From the NCBI GenBank assembly GCA_023974075.1, contig CM043787.1, positions 33,637,718 to 33,701,717 of the forward strand: a DNA stretch of 64,000 nt, in the 5' to 3' direction. Origin of the DNA: Chaenocephalus aceratus (taxonomy: Eukaryota; Chordata; Actinopteri; Perciformes; Channichthyidae). The notes under the pieces were generated by a model. The model was not told where the DNA came from, searched no databases, and was given only the letters and a program-made list of their open reading frames with translations. Of this stretch, positions 47,235 to 57,714 are shown piece after piece; positions within the stretch are counted from its first letter, which is position 1; each line of letters begins with the position of its first letter. A program made the position numbers and the translations under genes.

Positions 47235-48762
47235 TGCAATAATTCTTTCATGCTAAATGAAGCTCTGTTGGATATCACTAGATCCTGTTACAGCATACTA
47301 GAAGTACATAACGATTGATGTGTACATTAGCATAATTACTAGCTAGCCGCTAGCTGCTAACTGCATAATAACAAGCCATTACCATGCTGTCATGAAAGCA
47401 CGGTGCTGTTACGTGTACGCAAATTGACGTGCTTGATGTGAACGAGCATGTTGGTTAAAGTTGCGCATGCGCTATGAACGCACATACGGGTACTTCTCAG
47501 GCATGCCGGGTAATCTGTGACGTTTCACTCTCTCAAAAGTTGAGCCATTTTATCATCATGCGCTCATGAGCAACTCTCATAGGAATGAATGAGGCCCCGC
47601 CTCCCACGCTGTATCCAGTTCTTATAGAGAGGCGAAGTCCCTCCCTTTCCGGGAGCCTCCATGGGACCCCGGAAGCGTAAAATTATACATTGAAGTCAAT
47701 GGAGAGAGAAAGGTTATCTTTTGATCCCGTTTGAATTGTGCCACGAATGACACATATGATGTTTGTCAATTTAAAAGAATATTTTGCAAGTCAAAAAAAT
47801 AAAAATGTGTCGTAAAACTGTGAAGTTACACATTTTTTTGTGTGAAACCGCTGAGTGAACTACAGGTCTCTGGTCTCGCACAATACGCGTCACCATCACA
47901 AAGACGGCCGTCACGTTAGCAAATTTCACCTGTTTCTTTCAGAATGAGAATAAAAGTATAAAATGAGGTGAACATCACTACAAGTCTGGACACGTTGAGA
48001 GCTGTACATACACGAAAGGGGAGTTAGTCGGTTCTGTAAGAGCAGCGGGACCGGCGTTACAAGGTTTCGGTGAGTAATATGAATGCAATGTGTAACGTTA
48101 ATGTCAGCTAGCTAACATTAGCTAACAAGGTACACTAACGTGTTTTGTTTTAGTAACTAGTTTTCTCCTTAAGAACTTCGTGGTCTCTGTGTATGCTGTG
48201 GATAACATTAGTGTTCACAAGAACAAGGTAAACTCCCGTGTTTTGTTTTAGTTGCTCTTCAGATTGAAGCGGCCAGTTTTATATCGACTATACTGTATGT
48301 GTCATCTCCTTTTACATCTCGTTGTGTCATTTGAGTTTATTTGCTGTGTGTAGATTCAAGGGTTTTGGTTATCTTGTCAATTTGTTTGGTTATCTAGGCA
48401 CAGCTGTGTGTGACTCCCTCTGGTACACTGGTATGTGTTTTCCTAATGTAGAGAGCATTGATTAATTAATAAACTACACACTGAGTCTAGATCCTGACAA
48501 CATCCTTTTTTATTGTTGATCAAATGTTTTTCAAAAATGTATACATACACATTTAGAAAAATACAATGTACAATCACAACCAGTACAACACAAATTACAA
48601 AAAATACAGAAAAAACAAACAATAACAACAATCAGACAAGAGGACAAAACTATGGAAAAATAACCCCTCCCACTCCCAGATCCGGACCATCCTTGTATTA
48701 TTGCTCATTCAATCTATTATAGCATGCTAACAAACATGGTACTTACTTTATTTGTACAGATC

Positions 48763-49517
48763 TGCATGGGAGACGATGGCGCGATGCAGAGCGCTGTCTG
48801 TGATTGTGCACGGGGGATGTACAAATGCAGCCACGCTGCAGCATTGGCAATATGTGCCATGTGGCAGATCAGCTCCACAGATGTTGAGTGCCAGTGGAGG
48901 AAGCCTGGCATTTCCAAAGTAGTCCAGCCGGTGTCTCAACTTTACCAACAGTGAGAGGAGACATACAGCCCACTGGCCAGAGACATCGCCACTCAGGATG
49001 TAGACTGGTTCAGGTCTGCACTGAGGGGCGCACAGTGTGGCATGGCATGGCTTTTGTCACCTGAGCCAGAGCCGCGGCCTCAACATCAGGCCATTGTCAC
49101 CGTGCCGGAGCTGGTGAAGGGGCATGGGGGTCGAGGCAATGCTTGCCTCAATGCGACTGAGCAGAGACCAGCAAGCTGCCATCCAGACAGCCACCGGAGG
49201 ACAGCGGACAAATCCTCAGTGGCAGTTACACAGGCGGGGCAGGTTGACAGCCAGCAAGTTTGGTGCTGTGCTGCGGTCGGGACTTTCATCCACTCCATGC
49301 GCGTCCCTCATGAAGAGGGTGCTCGGGGGGTACAACTTGGACGGAGTCATGGCTGTCAACTGGGGGGTTGTAAACGAGGCCGAAGGGGTGAAGGCTTTTG
49401 TGCAGGCCTATCAGGTGACAGTGTTCGAGTCTGGTCTCTTTGTGAGTGAGTCGGTGTTTTGGGAGCATCCCCCGATGGACTTGTGCAGCCATCTGCCCTG
49501 CTGGAGGTGAAGTGTCC
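48763..49517 (+). pseudogene. ISL2EU SWIM-finger/YqaJ recombinase gene, N-terminal part, broken
   Basis: The segment opens after a possible acceptor (TTTGTACAG). A SWIM-type zinc finger comes first: CDCARGMYKCSHAAA fits CxC...CxH. A stop (TGA at about 48952-48954) follows, then VDWFRSALRG and LLSPEPEPRPQHQ. A frameshift near 49125-49140 leads into the YqaJ nuclease start (RRGRLTASKFGAVLR, VNWGVVNEAEGVKAF, FESGLFVSESVFW). After a second frameshift near 49470 the catalytic ASPDGL and LLEVKCP blocks can be read (up to about 49517). The rest of the nuclease is missing. YqaJ/lambda-exonuclease-fold proteins with SWIM fingers are the known ISL2EU product. Clearly inactive. Confidence 0.8.
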
Positions 49518-49545
49518 ACCATCATTATACATGATGGTGTATATA

Positions 49546-49585
<40 letters not shown>

Positions 49586-49823
49586 ATACATATCTGTAAA
49601 TTGTATCATTTTATTTGATTCGTCTTTTTGATCTCTCTGTCTATAAACACAAACTGAGTAAGATTGACAATAAAGTTGACTTTGAAAAATATATATATTC
49701 TTTATGAAAATAGTTGACTGTTGGAGAAATGAATCCAAATGAAACGTTGGACTGAACTACAACTACGCCTTTAAATCTCTACGGACTGTTTTTCAGTGGG
49801 ATGGCAAGTTCCTATCTTTAAAC

Positions 49824-52800
49824 CAACCTGATCTCACCAGAATGCGTGACTCCACCACGACTTCTTAACACCACAATGCGTGGTGGAGTCACGAACTTTG
49901 TTACATTTACGTGTCGGCACCACGCAAACAACCCCAATGTAAAGTGAATGAGGCTCCTTTGTCGTGGTGCACACACGCATTTCTACAACGTCCCGCAGTG
50001 AGCTTTTATTCTATAAAACGTTTTTTTAAATCTACTTTATATCTTGTAGTAACTCACGGGAGGCTTCTTTTATTTTATTTGTATTCATAATAATTAAAAA
50101 AATTCGTCAGAATGTAAAAATTACATTAGTTACGAATTTGTGTTCTCAAAAAACAGTGCATTGTGTGTAATGCAACTGTGATTTTTATTAAATTAGTTAG
50201 TTTTTAAGGAAGGCCAGAGCTTCAGCTGTGTCAAATAGATTGTTCCCTTTAGTTAACGTTATTTAAAAGATAATGATCATGTCCCCTGTATTGTATTACG
50301 AGCGTCCATTCCCATTGGATAACGGAGAATTGTACACCCGGAAGTAAGAATTCTCCTTACGGTCGATTGATTATACAGTGATATCTGCACTACTCATCGA
50401 CTAAAAAACACCAGATTATCCTTGTTAATTACACAACATTGATTGGTTTGAATTGTGTGCAATGCTTTTGTATTTTCCCCCTTCGATTCGGAGAAACAAA
50501 TGTTTTTTCGGAGTTTTAGGATGGCCGAAGACACTACACTACCCAGAATCCTCAGCTATCGTTTGGGACTACACCATGTGCTTAGCTTGACAAACCCGTG
50601 ATCAGTCCTCAACCTCTGTGATTGGATGCGCGAAGTTTACACAGAGCGTCAAAAAGGACTTTGAAATGGAATGAAACCCATCGACCGCACACTATTCAAA
50701 ACAGGAATCGAACGTGTCCTATTAGGTCACAGGCTCCTCCAACAGTGCTACGCAATAAAATAAAACAGATAGGCCTACACAGAAAAAATAGTGAAATAGT
50801 GCAATAAGAGTCTACAAGTGATTGGAATATGATATATTAGATACATAATTTCTAAGTAGCAGCCAGATGAATATTATGGATGTTGTTTCTAAGTTCAGGT
50901 GTTTAATAATCGTATAGCCTGTGGGATGAAGCTGTCTCTGTGTCTGGTGGTTTTAGTCCGGATGCTGCGGTACCGCCTGCCAGACGGCAGCAGACAGAAC
51001 AGTTTGTGGCTGGGGTGATGGGGGTCTTTTATAATCCTGAGGGCTTTCTTTAAGGTTAACCTGGTATTTTTACCCCACTACATTTATTTTAGTTACTTTA
51101 CAGATTTGGATTAATGATGTGAAATATAAACAGCCCTTAAATCAGACTTTAGTTACACCTGAGTGAAATTCAGTGAAGGTGATTGTCAAGTGCCAACAAT
51201 CAGGCAAGATATTTGATAGTTGGTGCTTGAGAAGACTACATATTTATCTGCAGATCCGTTTAAAGCATATTCATTACTCGTTATTCTCTAATAGTTAATT
51301 AAAGACTGTATATAATTGCTATTTTGCACATCCCTTTCAAGATTTTCTAAGGTTTATTGACATATCATATACACAACAGTGTAGTTATGTAATGAATGAA
51401 AAACTTGAGTCACAGGTTCCTCAACAGTGCATTACAAGACATCTATCAATATGTGTGTATACTTCCACCATTACACTGTCGTATTCTGCACATTTCTTAT
51501 ACTATCTACATACATAAGATTATAATTAATGTGTATAATATCAGTTAAAATAAGTGCTTCAACATAGTTAACATTGCAGGAAAGTTGATTGTCAAGTTCC
51601 AAAACAAACCATGCAATTTAGACTTTGTCAGGCTTAATATTTAGATACCCCCAAAGCTTTGTTCCTATTTAAATGAAGACCTTAACCTAAAGTATTCTTT
51701 AATGTTTAAATAAAGCCTTATTAGTTAGCACATCCTCCTATCAGGCACTAAACTGTTTTATTCTTGATATCATTTGAGTATCTTCTTGATATTTTCTATT
51801 CTATATCATTGACCTTCTACTTTCCCACTATTTTGTATGTACTCTTAATATTTAAATTTTTTCATAAAATATAACACATTCAAAAGTGCTTTACAAAAAT
51901 GAAAGACATTAAGAAAAAGGCATTTTAAACAGTCGTTAAAAAGCAACACAATCTTCCTGCATTGCAATTACTCTAAACGTGCAATAACGTGCTTTAACCA
52001 GTAGGTGGTTTGGGTTAAAAAGCTGTCAAGTTTACAGTGTTAACAAAATAAGATATACTGCTGTTTCTGGTTTAGTTTACGACGAATATTATTTTGTTAT
52101 TGTTTTGATATTTGTAACACAAAAGCGATGGAAAAACCCCACAGCAACACAGAAAAGATGGCCTTAACATGACCCAGCGGTCTAGTAGTTAATAAAAAAC
52201 AATAATATCAAAACAAAATATGACTACTAATTTATTGTGAAATTAAAACAGAACAGTAAAAGAATAGTTTCCGGTCTATTCTGATGCCCGATCTCTGGAG
52301 ATAAATAAAGAACTATGACAGATGTGTAATATTTAATGCAGCCAAACCATTTATTACAATGCATTCATGTGATGACTTTCAAAGAGTAAAGCAAGCACTG
52401 CTGAATAAAGTATGATTTTCTCTTTTACGAAACCTTTTTCATATGGAATGCAGTTGGAGGTCAATCAAAGAGCTTGAGGACTGATCACGGGGTTTGTCAA
52501 GCTTAGCACATGGTGTAGTCCCAAACGATAGCTGAGGATTCTGGGTAGTGTAGTGTCTTCTGCCATCCAAAAACTCCGAAAAAATCTTTGTTTCTCCGAA
52601 TTGAAGGGGGAAAATACAAAAGCATTGTACACAATTCAAACCAATCAATGTTGTGTAATTAACAAGGACAATTTTGTGTATTTTAGTCGATGAGTAGTGC
52701 AGATATCACTGTAAAATCAATCGACAGTAAGGAGAATTCTTACTTCCGGGTGTACAATTCTCCGTTATCCAATGGGAATGGACGCTCGTAATACAATACA

Positions 52801-53263
52801 GGGGACATGATCATTATCTTTTAAATAACGTTAACTAAAGGGAACAATCTATTTGACACAGCTGAAGCTCTGGCCTTCCTTAAAAACTAACTAATTTAAT
52901 AAAAATCACAGTTGCATTACACACAATGCACTGTTTTTTGAGAACACAAATTCGTAACTAATGTAATTTTTACATTCTGACGAATTGTTTTAATTATTAT
53001 GAATACAAATAAAATAAAAGAAGCCTCCCGTGAGTTACTACAAGTTATAAACTAGATTTAAAAAAAAGTTTTATAGAATATAAGCTCACTGCGGGACGTT
53101 GTAGAAATGCGTGTGTGCACCACGACAAAGGAGCCTCATTCACTTTACATTGGGGTTGTTTGCGTGGTGCCGACACGTAAATGTAACAAAGTTCGTGACT
53201 CCACCACGCATTGTGGTCTTAAGAAGTCGTGGTGGAGTCACGCATTTTGGTGAGATCAGGTTG
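49824..53263 (+). mobile_element. hAT-like foldback element with about 840-bp inverted arms and 8-bp target duplication
   Basis: Termini CAACCTGATCTCACC on both sides are flanked by identical CTTTAAAC (49816-49823 and 53264-53271). Arms of about 840 bp (49824 to about 50660 and about 52430 to 53263) are nearly identical inverted copies. Each tip contains a perfect 15-bp hairpin (CGTGACTCCACCACG and complement). The core (about 50660-52430) includes a fragment resembling a fish LINE 3' region (GATGAAGCTGTCTCTGTGTC, GGTACCGCCTGCCAGACGG) and blocks shared, inverted, with the core of foldback element A (for example AATCAGACTTTAGTTACACC). No transposase frame is present, so it must be mobilised in trans. 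It interrupts the ISL2EU element. Confidence 0.88.
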
Positions 53264-53757
53264 CTTTAAACATTTATTAGTTTTTTCTCAGAACAGATTT
53301 TATTTTCTGGAGTTAATTTAACTTTGGCGACCATGTAAGGTCATTATTAAAAAGGTACAATCAATTTGTTTAGGGTTGACTAAAATAATGATAAACATTT
53401 AATTTGGATAATTTACTGACAGAATAAGAAACTCAATAATGCTCTACTCACCTGTTCCTTTTTATAAAGTGAAACAGTTGAAACGATAGATTTTAGTAAA
53501 CTTAAAAACAAGGAATATACCGAATACTTATTTTAGAACTTTATTACATATTATTTGTATATAGTTTGAATGATCCATAATTGACAGAAGCTTGTGTTTA
53601 CACTGACCTGTTACTCATATATTAATGTCTTTGTAACTTCTGTAAACCACTACCTCACTCATTTCTTTCATTTATCACGGTTCAGTAAACTAAGTGATAC
53701 ATGAACCAGTTTAATCATTATAATAACGTAGGATTGCAACTCTTTGAAACTGTAGGT

Positions 53758-53773
53758 GGCTCTTAAAAGAGCC
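53758..53773 (-). terminator. Histone-type 3' stem-loop
   Basis: On the minus strand it reads GGCTCTTTTAAGAGCC followed by ACCTACA, with a purine-rich CAAAGAG about 17 nt further on. It matches the replication-dependent histone mRNA 3'-processing signal (6-bp stem, 4-nt loop). It lies 32 nt downstream of the H3 fragment's stop codon, a normal distance for histone genes. Confidence 0.85.
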
Positions 53774-53805
53774 GTTGTGTTTGGGTGTGCTGGTCTCGGG
53801 TCAGT

Positions 53806-53874
53806 CTAAGCCCTCTCTCCGCGGATGCGGCGGGCCAGCTGGATGTCCTTGGGCATGATGGCGACCCTCTTTGC
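53806..53874 (-). pseudogene. Histone H3 C-terminal fragment
   Basis: The minus strand encodes AKRVAIMPKDIQLARRIRGE followed by RA and a stop (TAG). It is the end of histone H3 with one change (Thr to Ala in RVTIMPK). Homology stops abruptly upstream, at AKR, where the normal residues AIH are replaced. The remaining 110 or so codons of H3 are absent. Together with the stem-loop just downstream, this is the 3' end of a replication-dependent H3 gene captured into or next to transposon DNA. It cannot make a histone. A few residues upstream (VDCTDIHVAAP) loosely recall a HARBI1-type block, too short to assign. Confidence 0.85.
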
Positions 53875-55137
53875 TTGGTTCATCTCACTGGGGGGCAGCT
53901 ACATGGATGTCGGTGCAGTCCACAGTCATTGTGCAGTTGAAGGCAGAATGAATTTATTATTGACTCCGAATGAAGCACAACTTCTTGTCATACAATACAT
54001 TGACTTTATTTGTAATTGTGTAAAAAAATAAAGCATTGATTAGCAAGCAGGACCTGCATGAACAGAGAATGGTGATGGATGGAGCTGGGAAGAGAGAAGA
54101 ATAAAGAAAACAGATCAACTTTATTATCGGATATTAAAAATTCAATTTCAAAACAAGTTGCCGCTCCTACAGTTTTCTAGTGTGTAAAGATGATTTCACA
54201 TGACCTATGCAAAATATCACACTCAATACATGTGTGTCTCTGGGGGGTGCATTGTGCCTTTGATGTATATAAATAATATACCATAACCAAATACTATTAC
54301 GTACAGTGGAAATCAGGTTGCCAGGGCAGGTCAGTGTGCATGTTCCTCAGGGTCTCAGCAGTTACAGGTGAGGGAAAGGAAATAAAAGAGAAAAAGGTCA
54401 GTAACAACACTTTAAAGTAACAACACTTTGAATAATTATCTCTTCTAATAATTTTCTCTCAGTAATCACTCAACTACTGTCTTTCCAACAACCAGATTGA
54501 CTCACCCTTACTGTCATCACAATGAAACACGTCCAGAAGAATGTCATGCAAAGCTCCCTGCCTGCCTTCGACTCTCCCTGACTGCTTCCTTAGCACCCGG
54601 TGGATGGCGCAGTAGGCTACTCTTCAAATGTTTCACGAAATACTTACCATCATGACTACTCTTACTGTTTAAAATGTTGGTTTTGTAGGAGCAGATACAG
54701 TAGTGGTGGCTTAAAGCCCAGCTCTGCTCTGCGCCGTCCGTTAGATGAGCCTGGTCAGATTAATAAGAGAAGGAGTTCAAAACACCGGCATAAAAGTTAT
54801 AACAATAATCAGATTTGAATGGTAAAAAGACACAATACGAAAATACAGAGTGCCCTGTAACAGAGCACTCCGGGCTCCCCACTCCACTGCCGTGCGATAC
54901 AGGTATCGGGACCAGCCGTGCATGAATAAACAACAGTATATATGGACATTTTTGGGGCGGAGAGTCACTGCTTATCTTCCACTGGATTCTACTCCTTTAA
55001 TTTCCCAGGGAAGGTTTCACACAAACTATTCTTTCTCAAACAATCAATCATTGTACACAGATATATTAGTATCAAACATTGTACACAGATATATCAGTAC
55101 TTGAGATTATATTGGCCCCAAAAAGAACCTTGAAAAG

Positions 55138-55140
<3 letters not shown>
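53875..55140. other. Interior of ISL2EU right half, mostly unassigned
   Basis: About 1.3 kb. At about 54704-54912 lies a block (CTCTGCGCCGTCC, CAGAGCACTCCGGG) that recurs in direct orientation near 62958-63160 and is probably part of an interspersed repeat. The rest has no recognised feature. Confidence 0.45.
54704..54912 (+). repeat. Dispersed repeat block, first copy
   Basis: It shares GCTCTGC.CCGCGCCGTCC-like text, a GAGCTGGTCA/GCCTGGTCA block, AACAATAATC..TTTGAATGGTAAAAA and GAGCACTCCGGG in the same order with 62958-63160. Class unknown. Confidence 0.6.

Positions 55141-55214
<74 letters not shown>
55141..55214. repeat. GT microsatellite, 37 units
   Basis: A pure GT run of 74 bp, followed by TTGATATCTTGGTCAGGGAG and a second short GT stretch. 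The junction sequence recurs inverted at 58378-58412. Confidence 0.97.
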
Positions 55215-55215
<1 letters not shown>

Positions 55216-56217
55216 GATATCTTGGTCAGGGAGTGTATTGTGTGTGTGTGTCAGGGTGTCTGGGAAAGTGTATGTAAGAAGGTTTATATATATAGGATTA
55301 CTTTAAAACAGTCCCAAATAATACATGTTCACTTCAATACAGTTCAAGATAATACATTAATACTTTAATACAGTTTAGAACAATATCTGTTTGCTTTAGT
55401 TTACTTCATGTAATAAAATAATAACTTCATCGTAAGGCTACTAAAAGTGACAAGGCTAAGTAATGTAATGCTAACTAACGTGCTCGCTACTCGTCGCTAC
55501 TAGCTAGGTAGCTAACTTGACTATATATGTTCCATGCACAACATGTATATTACCTGATATGTCTGATCCAGCGACTCCTGGTCCTTTCATCAGAGGGGAA
55601 TCGATAGAAAGAGATCACATATGATCACTTTTGTGATTACAACCTGGTACAAAGCACACAGGCATCTTGTAAAAGTGAATTTATTTTTAGCAATCTCTTA
55701 TTTATTGGAGGGAATAAATCAGTTATGAGATCTTCTTCTTCTTCTTCGCTTTAATTACGAGTCGCAACCACTTGGAGCATTATCGCCTGTGACATCACTT
55801 ACGCGAGCCAGAATGGGATTTGGGATTTGTAGTCTTTGTAGTCGCGTATTTTTCATAGTCTTATATTTCATATATAGTTTTACGACATAATGTGACTTTT
55901 TTGACATGGAACTTATTGTTTAAGATTGACAAACATCATATGTGTAGTTCGTGGCACAATTCAAACGGGATCAAAAGATACGTTTTCTCTCTCCATTGAA
56001 TTCAATGTAAATGTTTCGCTTCTGGGGTCCCATGGGCCGGAAGTAGATGGGCGTGACTTCGCCTCTCTATTATACATCCATGGGTGGATTAGGCAAATGA
56101 AGCCGCTAACGTCATTTCTTCTTCTTCTGCTTTGGGTTTACTGGCAGGCCGCAAACCACTTCACGGCGTATACTGCCGCCCAAAGTCCCCGGCCGGAAGT
56201 CCCCGGAGTTGGGGACT

Positions 56218-56264
56218 GGCTTCAGTAGAAGCTGCTGGGAGTCCCAGCAGCTTCTACTGAAGCC
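56218..56264. repeat. 47-bp near-perfect palindrome
   Basis: GGCTTCAGTAGAAGCTGCTG plus GGA (56218-56240) is exactly complementary to 56242-56264, with a single G at the centre. It lies between the ISL2EU right end and the Harbinger remnant, within element B. Confidence 0.95.
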
Positions 56265-56505
56265 TTCCGAGTAAATCGCCAGAAGTGGAGTGCACCAGCT
56301 AGGCATAAGCTGGGCGTAACTCTACGTCCGACGTAGAACCGAAGGTTAAGACCAAACTAAAGTTATGACTAGTGCACCACTTAGACTTAAGCCCTGTATG
56401 CGTTGCGCCCGGGTGTAACTTTTACGCCTAGTATGGAGCAGGCGTAAATCGGAAAGACAGACAAGTATCCATAGTAACGTAAAACAGGCAAGAAGGATAT
56501 TAACG

Positions 56506-56750
56506 ATGGCAGGGTGTCTTGTTTACATGTTTAACAATGAAAGGGCATTAAGAAGAGAAAGAGTCGTCCGTGATCGAACAAACCCACTGGACATCTATTC
56601 AGACAGTGAACTGATAGAGAGGTTTCGGCAGACAAGCCCTTTTTGATTTAATCGAGGAGATCTCCCCTCAACTCCAGCACGGATCAGATCGAAACGCTGC
56701 GCTCTCCCCAACCTTGCAGGTGCTGATTGCGCTCAGATTCAGAATTGTTT
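56506..56750 (+). pseudogene. HARBI1-like transposase N-terminal fragment
   Basis: It begins ATG at 56506 and reads RRERVVRDRTNPLDIYSDSE and LIERFR, then a premature stop (TGA near 56644) after a frameshift. In the next frame DLIEEISPQLQHGSDRNAAL and SPTLQVLIALRF continue the family's N-terminus. The DDE nuclease domain is absent. Confidence 0.8.
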
Positions 56751-56751
56751 T

Positions 56752-56883
56752 GTGTTCCGCTCTCAATTTGACGGTCTCCACCTCCACACGAACGATATCT
56801 TTCTCCGTCAGTTCCCGCTGTAGCTCTGACAAATCCCTCTTTCTCTTTCGGGGTGTGGCCATTTGGGATTCCCCTTGAGTCAT
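56752..56883 (-). pseudogene. Harbinger accessory (Myb/SANT-type) protein C-terminal fragment
   Basis: The minus-strand frame contains a basic patch (TPRKRKRDLSEL) and a heptad-like stretch (LTEKDIVRVEVETVKLRAE). Harbinger elements encode a second, DNA-binding protein with such a C-terminus, transcribed toward the transposase. Identification rests on position and general character, not on a conserved domain. Confidence 0.45.
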
Positions 56884-57714
56884 CGCTGACGCTGTGGGTG
56901 TGGGAATTCCCTCTTCTCTGCGGTCCTCTGAGTCTGTAAAATGGTAAAATGGCGTTGCTTGGCAACAATTACTGTTTCGCGTGTATTCACGTGGACGCGC
57001 ATCTTAAGACCAGGCGCAGCTACGCCTGAGACTAGTCAGGCTTGGTGCACTCGGTGTAAATTCGAATCACTACGTCGGACGTAGCTAAGCCCGACGTTAG
57101 AGTTAAGCCCTACTTTTTTACGCCCAGCTGGTGCACTCCACTCCAGAACGCCGACACCTCCTCATCTCCACCGCTCCCATGTTTTATTTTGTGTTGCCAT
57201 AAGTTAGACTCTCTGCGTTTCTGCGCTGGGCTAATGCTAATGCTAATAATGCTAATGCGAGGATAATAAAATGGCGGCTTCACAAAACTTTTTGGGAGTT
57301 TTACGGGGCGTGGTTTGCAATCCGCCCAGCCAATCAGAAATATAGCTCTTTTCTCACAAAAGAGCCGCTCGAAAGTCCCTGCTCTCTAGCTGCTCTCTCG
57401 GACTTTCGAGGGGGTAAAAAGGTTCGCATGAACTAATTTTAGTACCGGCTCTTTTTGGTGTGAACGCGATCATGAACTAAGTTCGCATGAACCTTTGTGG
57501 GAAAAGTACCGCAGTGTGAATGCGCCTATAGATGAGTCCTATAGGGTGCATGTGATATATATCGCAGTGCAGCATGGTAGAGTGGGTCAAGTTTGGGTCA
57601 TGCTACAATGCATGATCTGTTTTGTATTTGGAGCCAAACACTTCAGAGACCTGTTTGTATATATCTGAGACCTATAAAGTATTGATGAAAAACAGTATAA
57701 TAGGGGACCTTTAA

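Larger units (their letters stand above)
47626..56068 (+). mobile_element. ISL2EU transposon (YqaJ-type), decayed and interrupted
   Basis: Termini AGAGAGGCGAAGTC (left) and its inverted copy (right) are flanked by AT (47624-47625 and 56069-56070). AT duplications are characteristic of ISL2EU elements. The inverted repeats extend inward for about 250 bp: the block GATCCCGTTTGAATTGTGCC at about 47730 is matched inverted at about 55960. A probable 5' exon near 48000-48068 ends GGTTTCG|GTGAGT. The SWIM/YqaJ gene at 48763-49517 supports the assignment. A hAT-like foldback element interrupts it at 49824-53263. The right half carries a histone H3 fragment, a GT array and unassigned repeats. Confidence 0.8.
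56284..57142 (+). mobile_element. PIF/Harbinger-type element, deletion derivative
   Basis: Inverted ends AGTGGAGTGCACCAGCT (left) and its complement (right) enclose 859 bp. CCAGA abuts both ends (56279-56283 and 57143-57147). This is longer than the usual 3-bp Harbinger duplication, so the exact edges are uncertain. Inside, the start of a HARBI1-like transposase on the plus strand meets the C-terminal part of a basic coiled-coil protein on the minus strand. These are the two proteins expected of a Harbinger element, and the middle has been deleted. Confidence 0.7.
46475..57527. mobile_element. Large TIR element B enclosing the ISL2EU element
   Basis: The left end AGGCGCATTCACACTGCGG and the right end are inverted copies. 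They continue through GGTACTTTTCCCACAAAGG and GTTCATGCGAACTTAGTTCA. The flanking dinucleotide AT (46473-46474 and 57528-57529) could be the target duplication, though TA in a shifted alignment is equally possible. The left end also contains a hairpin, CTTAGTTCATGCGAACT with its complement 4 nt away. Its own material seems limited to about 1.1 kb at the left and 1.4 kb at the right. Family unresolved; an ISL2EU or Harbinger-like relative is possible. Confidence 0.7.
42689..57710. mobile_element. Outermost TTAA-flanked transposon of a nested stack
   Basis: The left end AGGTCACCTGTAATGC is preceded by CTAA (a one-base variant of TTAA), and the right end, inverted, is AGGTCCCCTATTATAC, followed by TTAA (57711-57714). 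TTAA targets fit piggyBac or Kolobok-type elements. Its own sequence appears to be only about 42689-43050 on the left and about 57600-57710 on the right (GATGAAAAACAGTATAATAG is a familiar fish repeat end). All else is later insertions. No transposase was found, so it was probably a non-autonomous copy of a few hundred bases. Confidence 0.65.

Noticed and set aside
53875..53950. HARBI1-like block upstream of the H3 fragment on the minus strand
   Set aside because: Only about eleven residues (VDCTDIHVAAP) are suggestive, too short to support a call.
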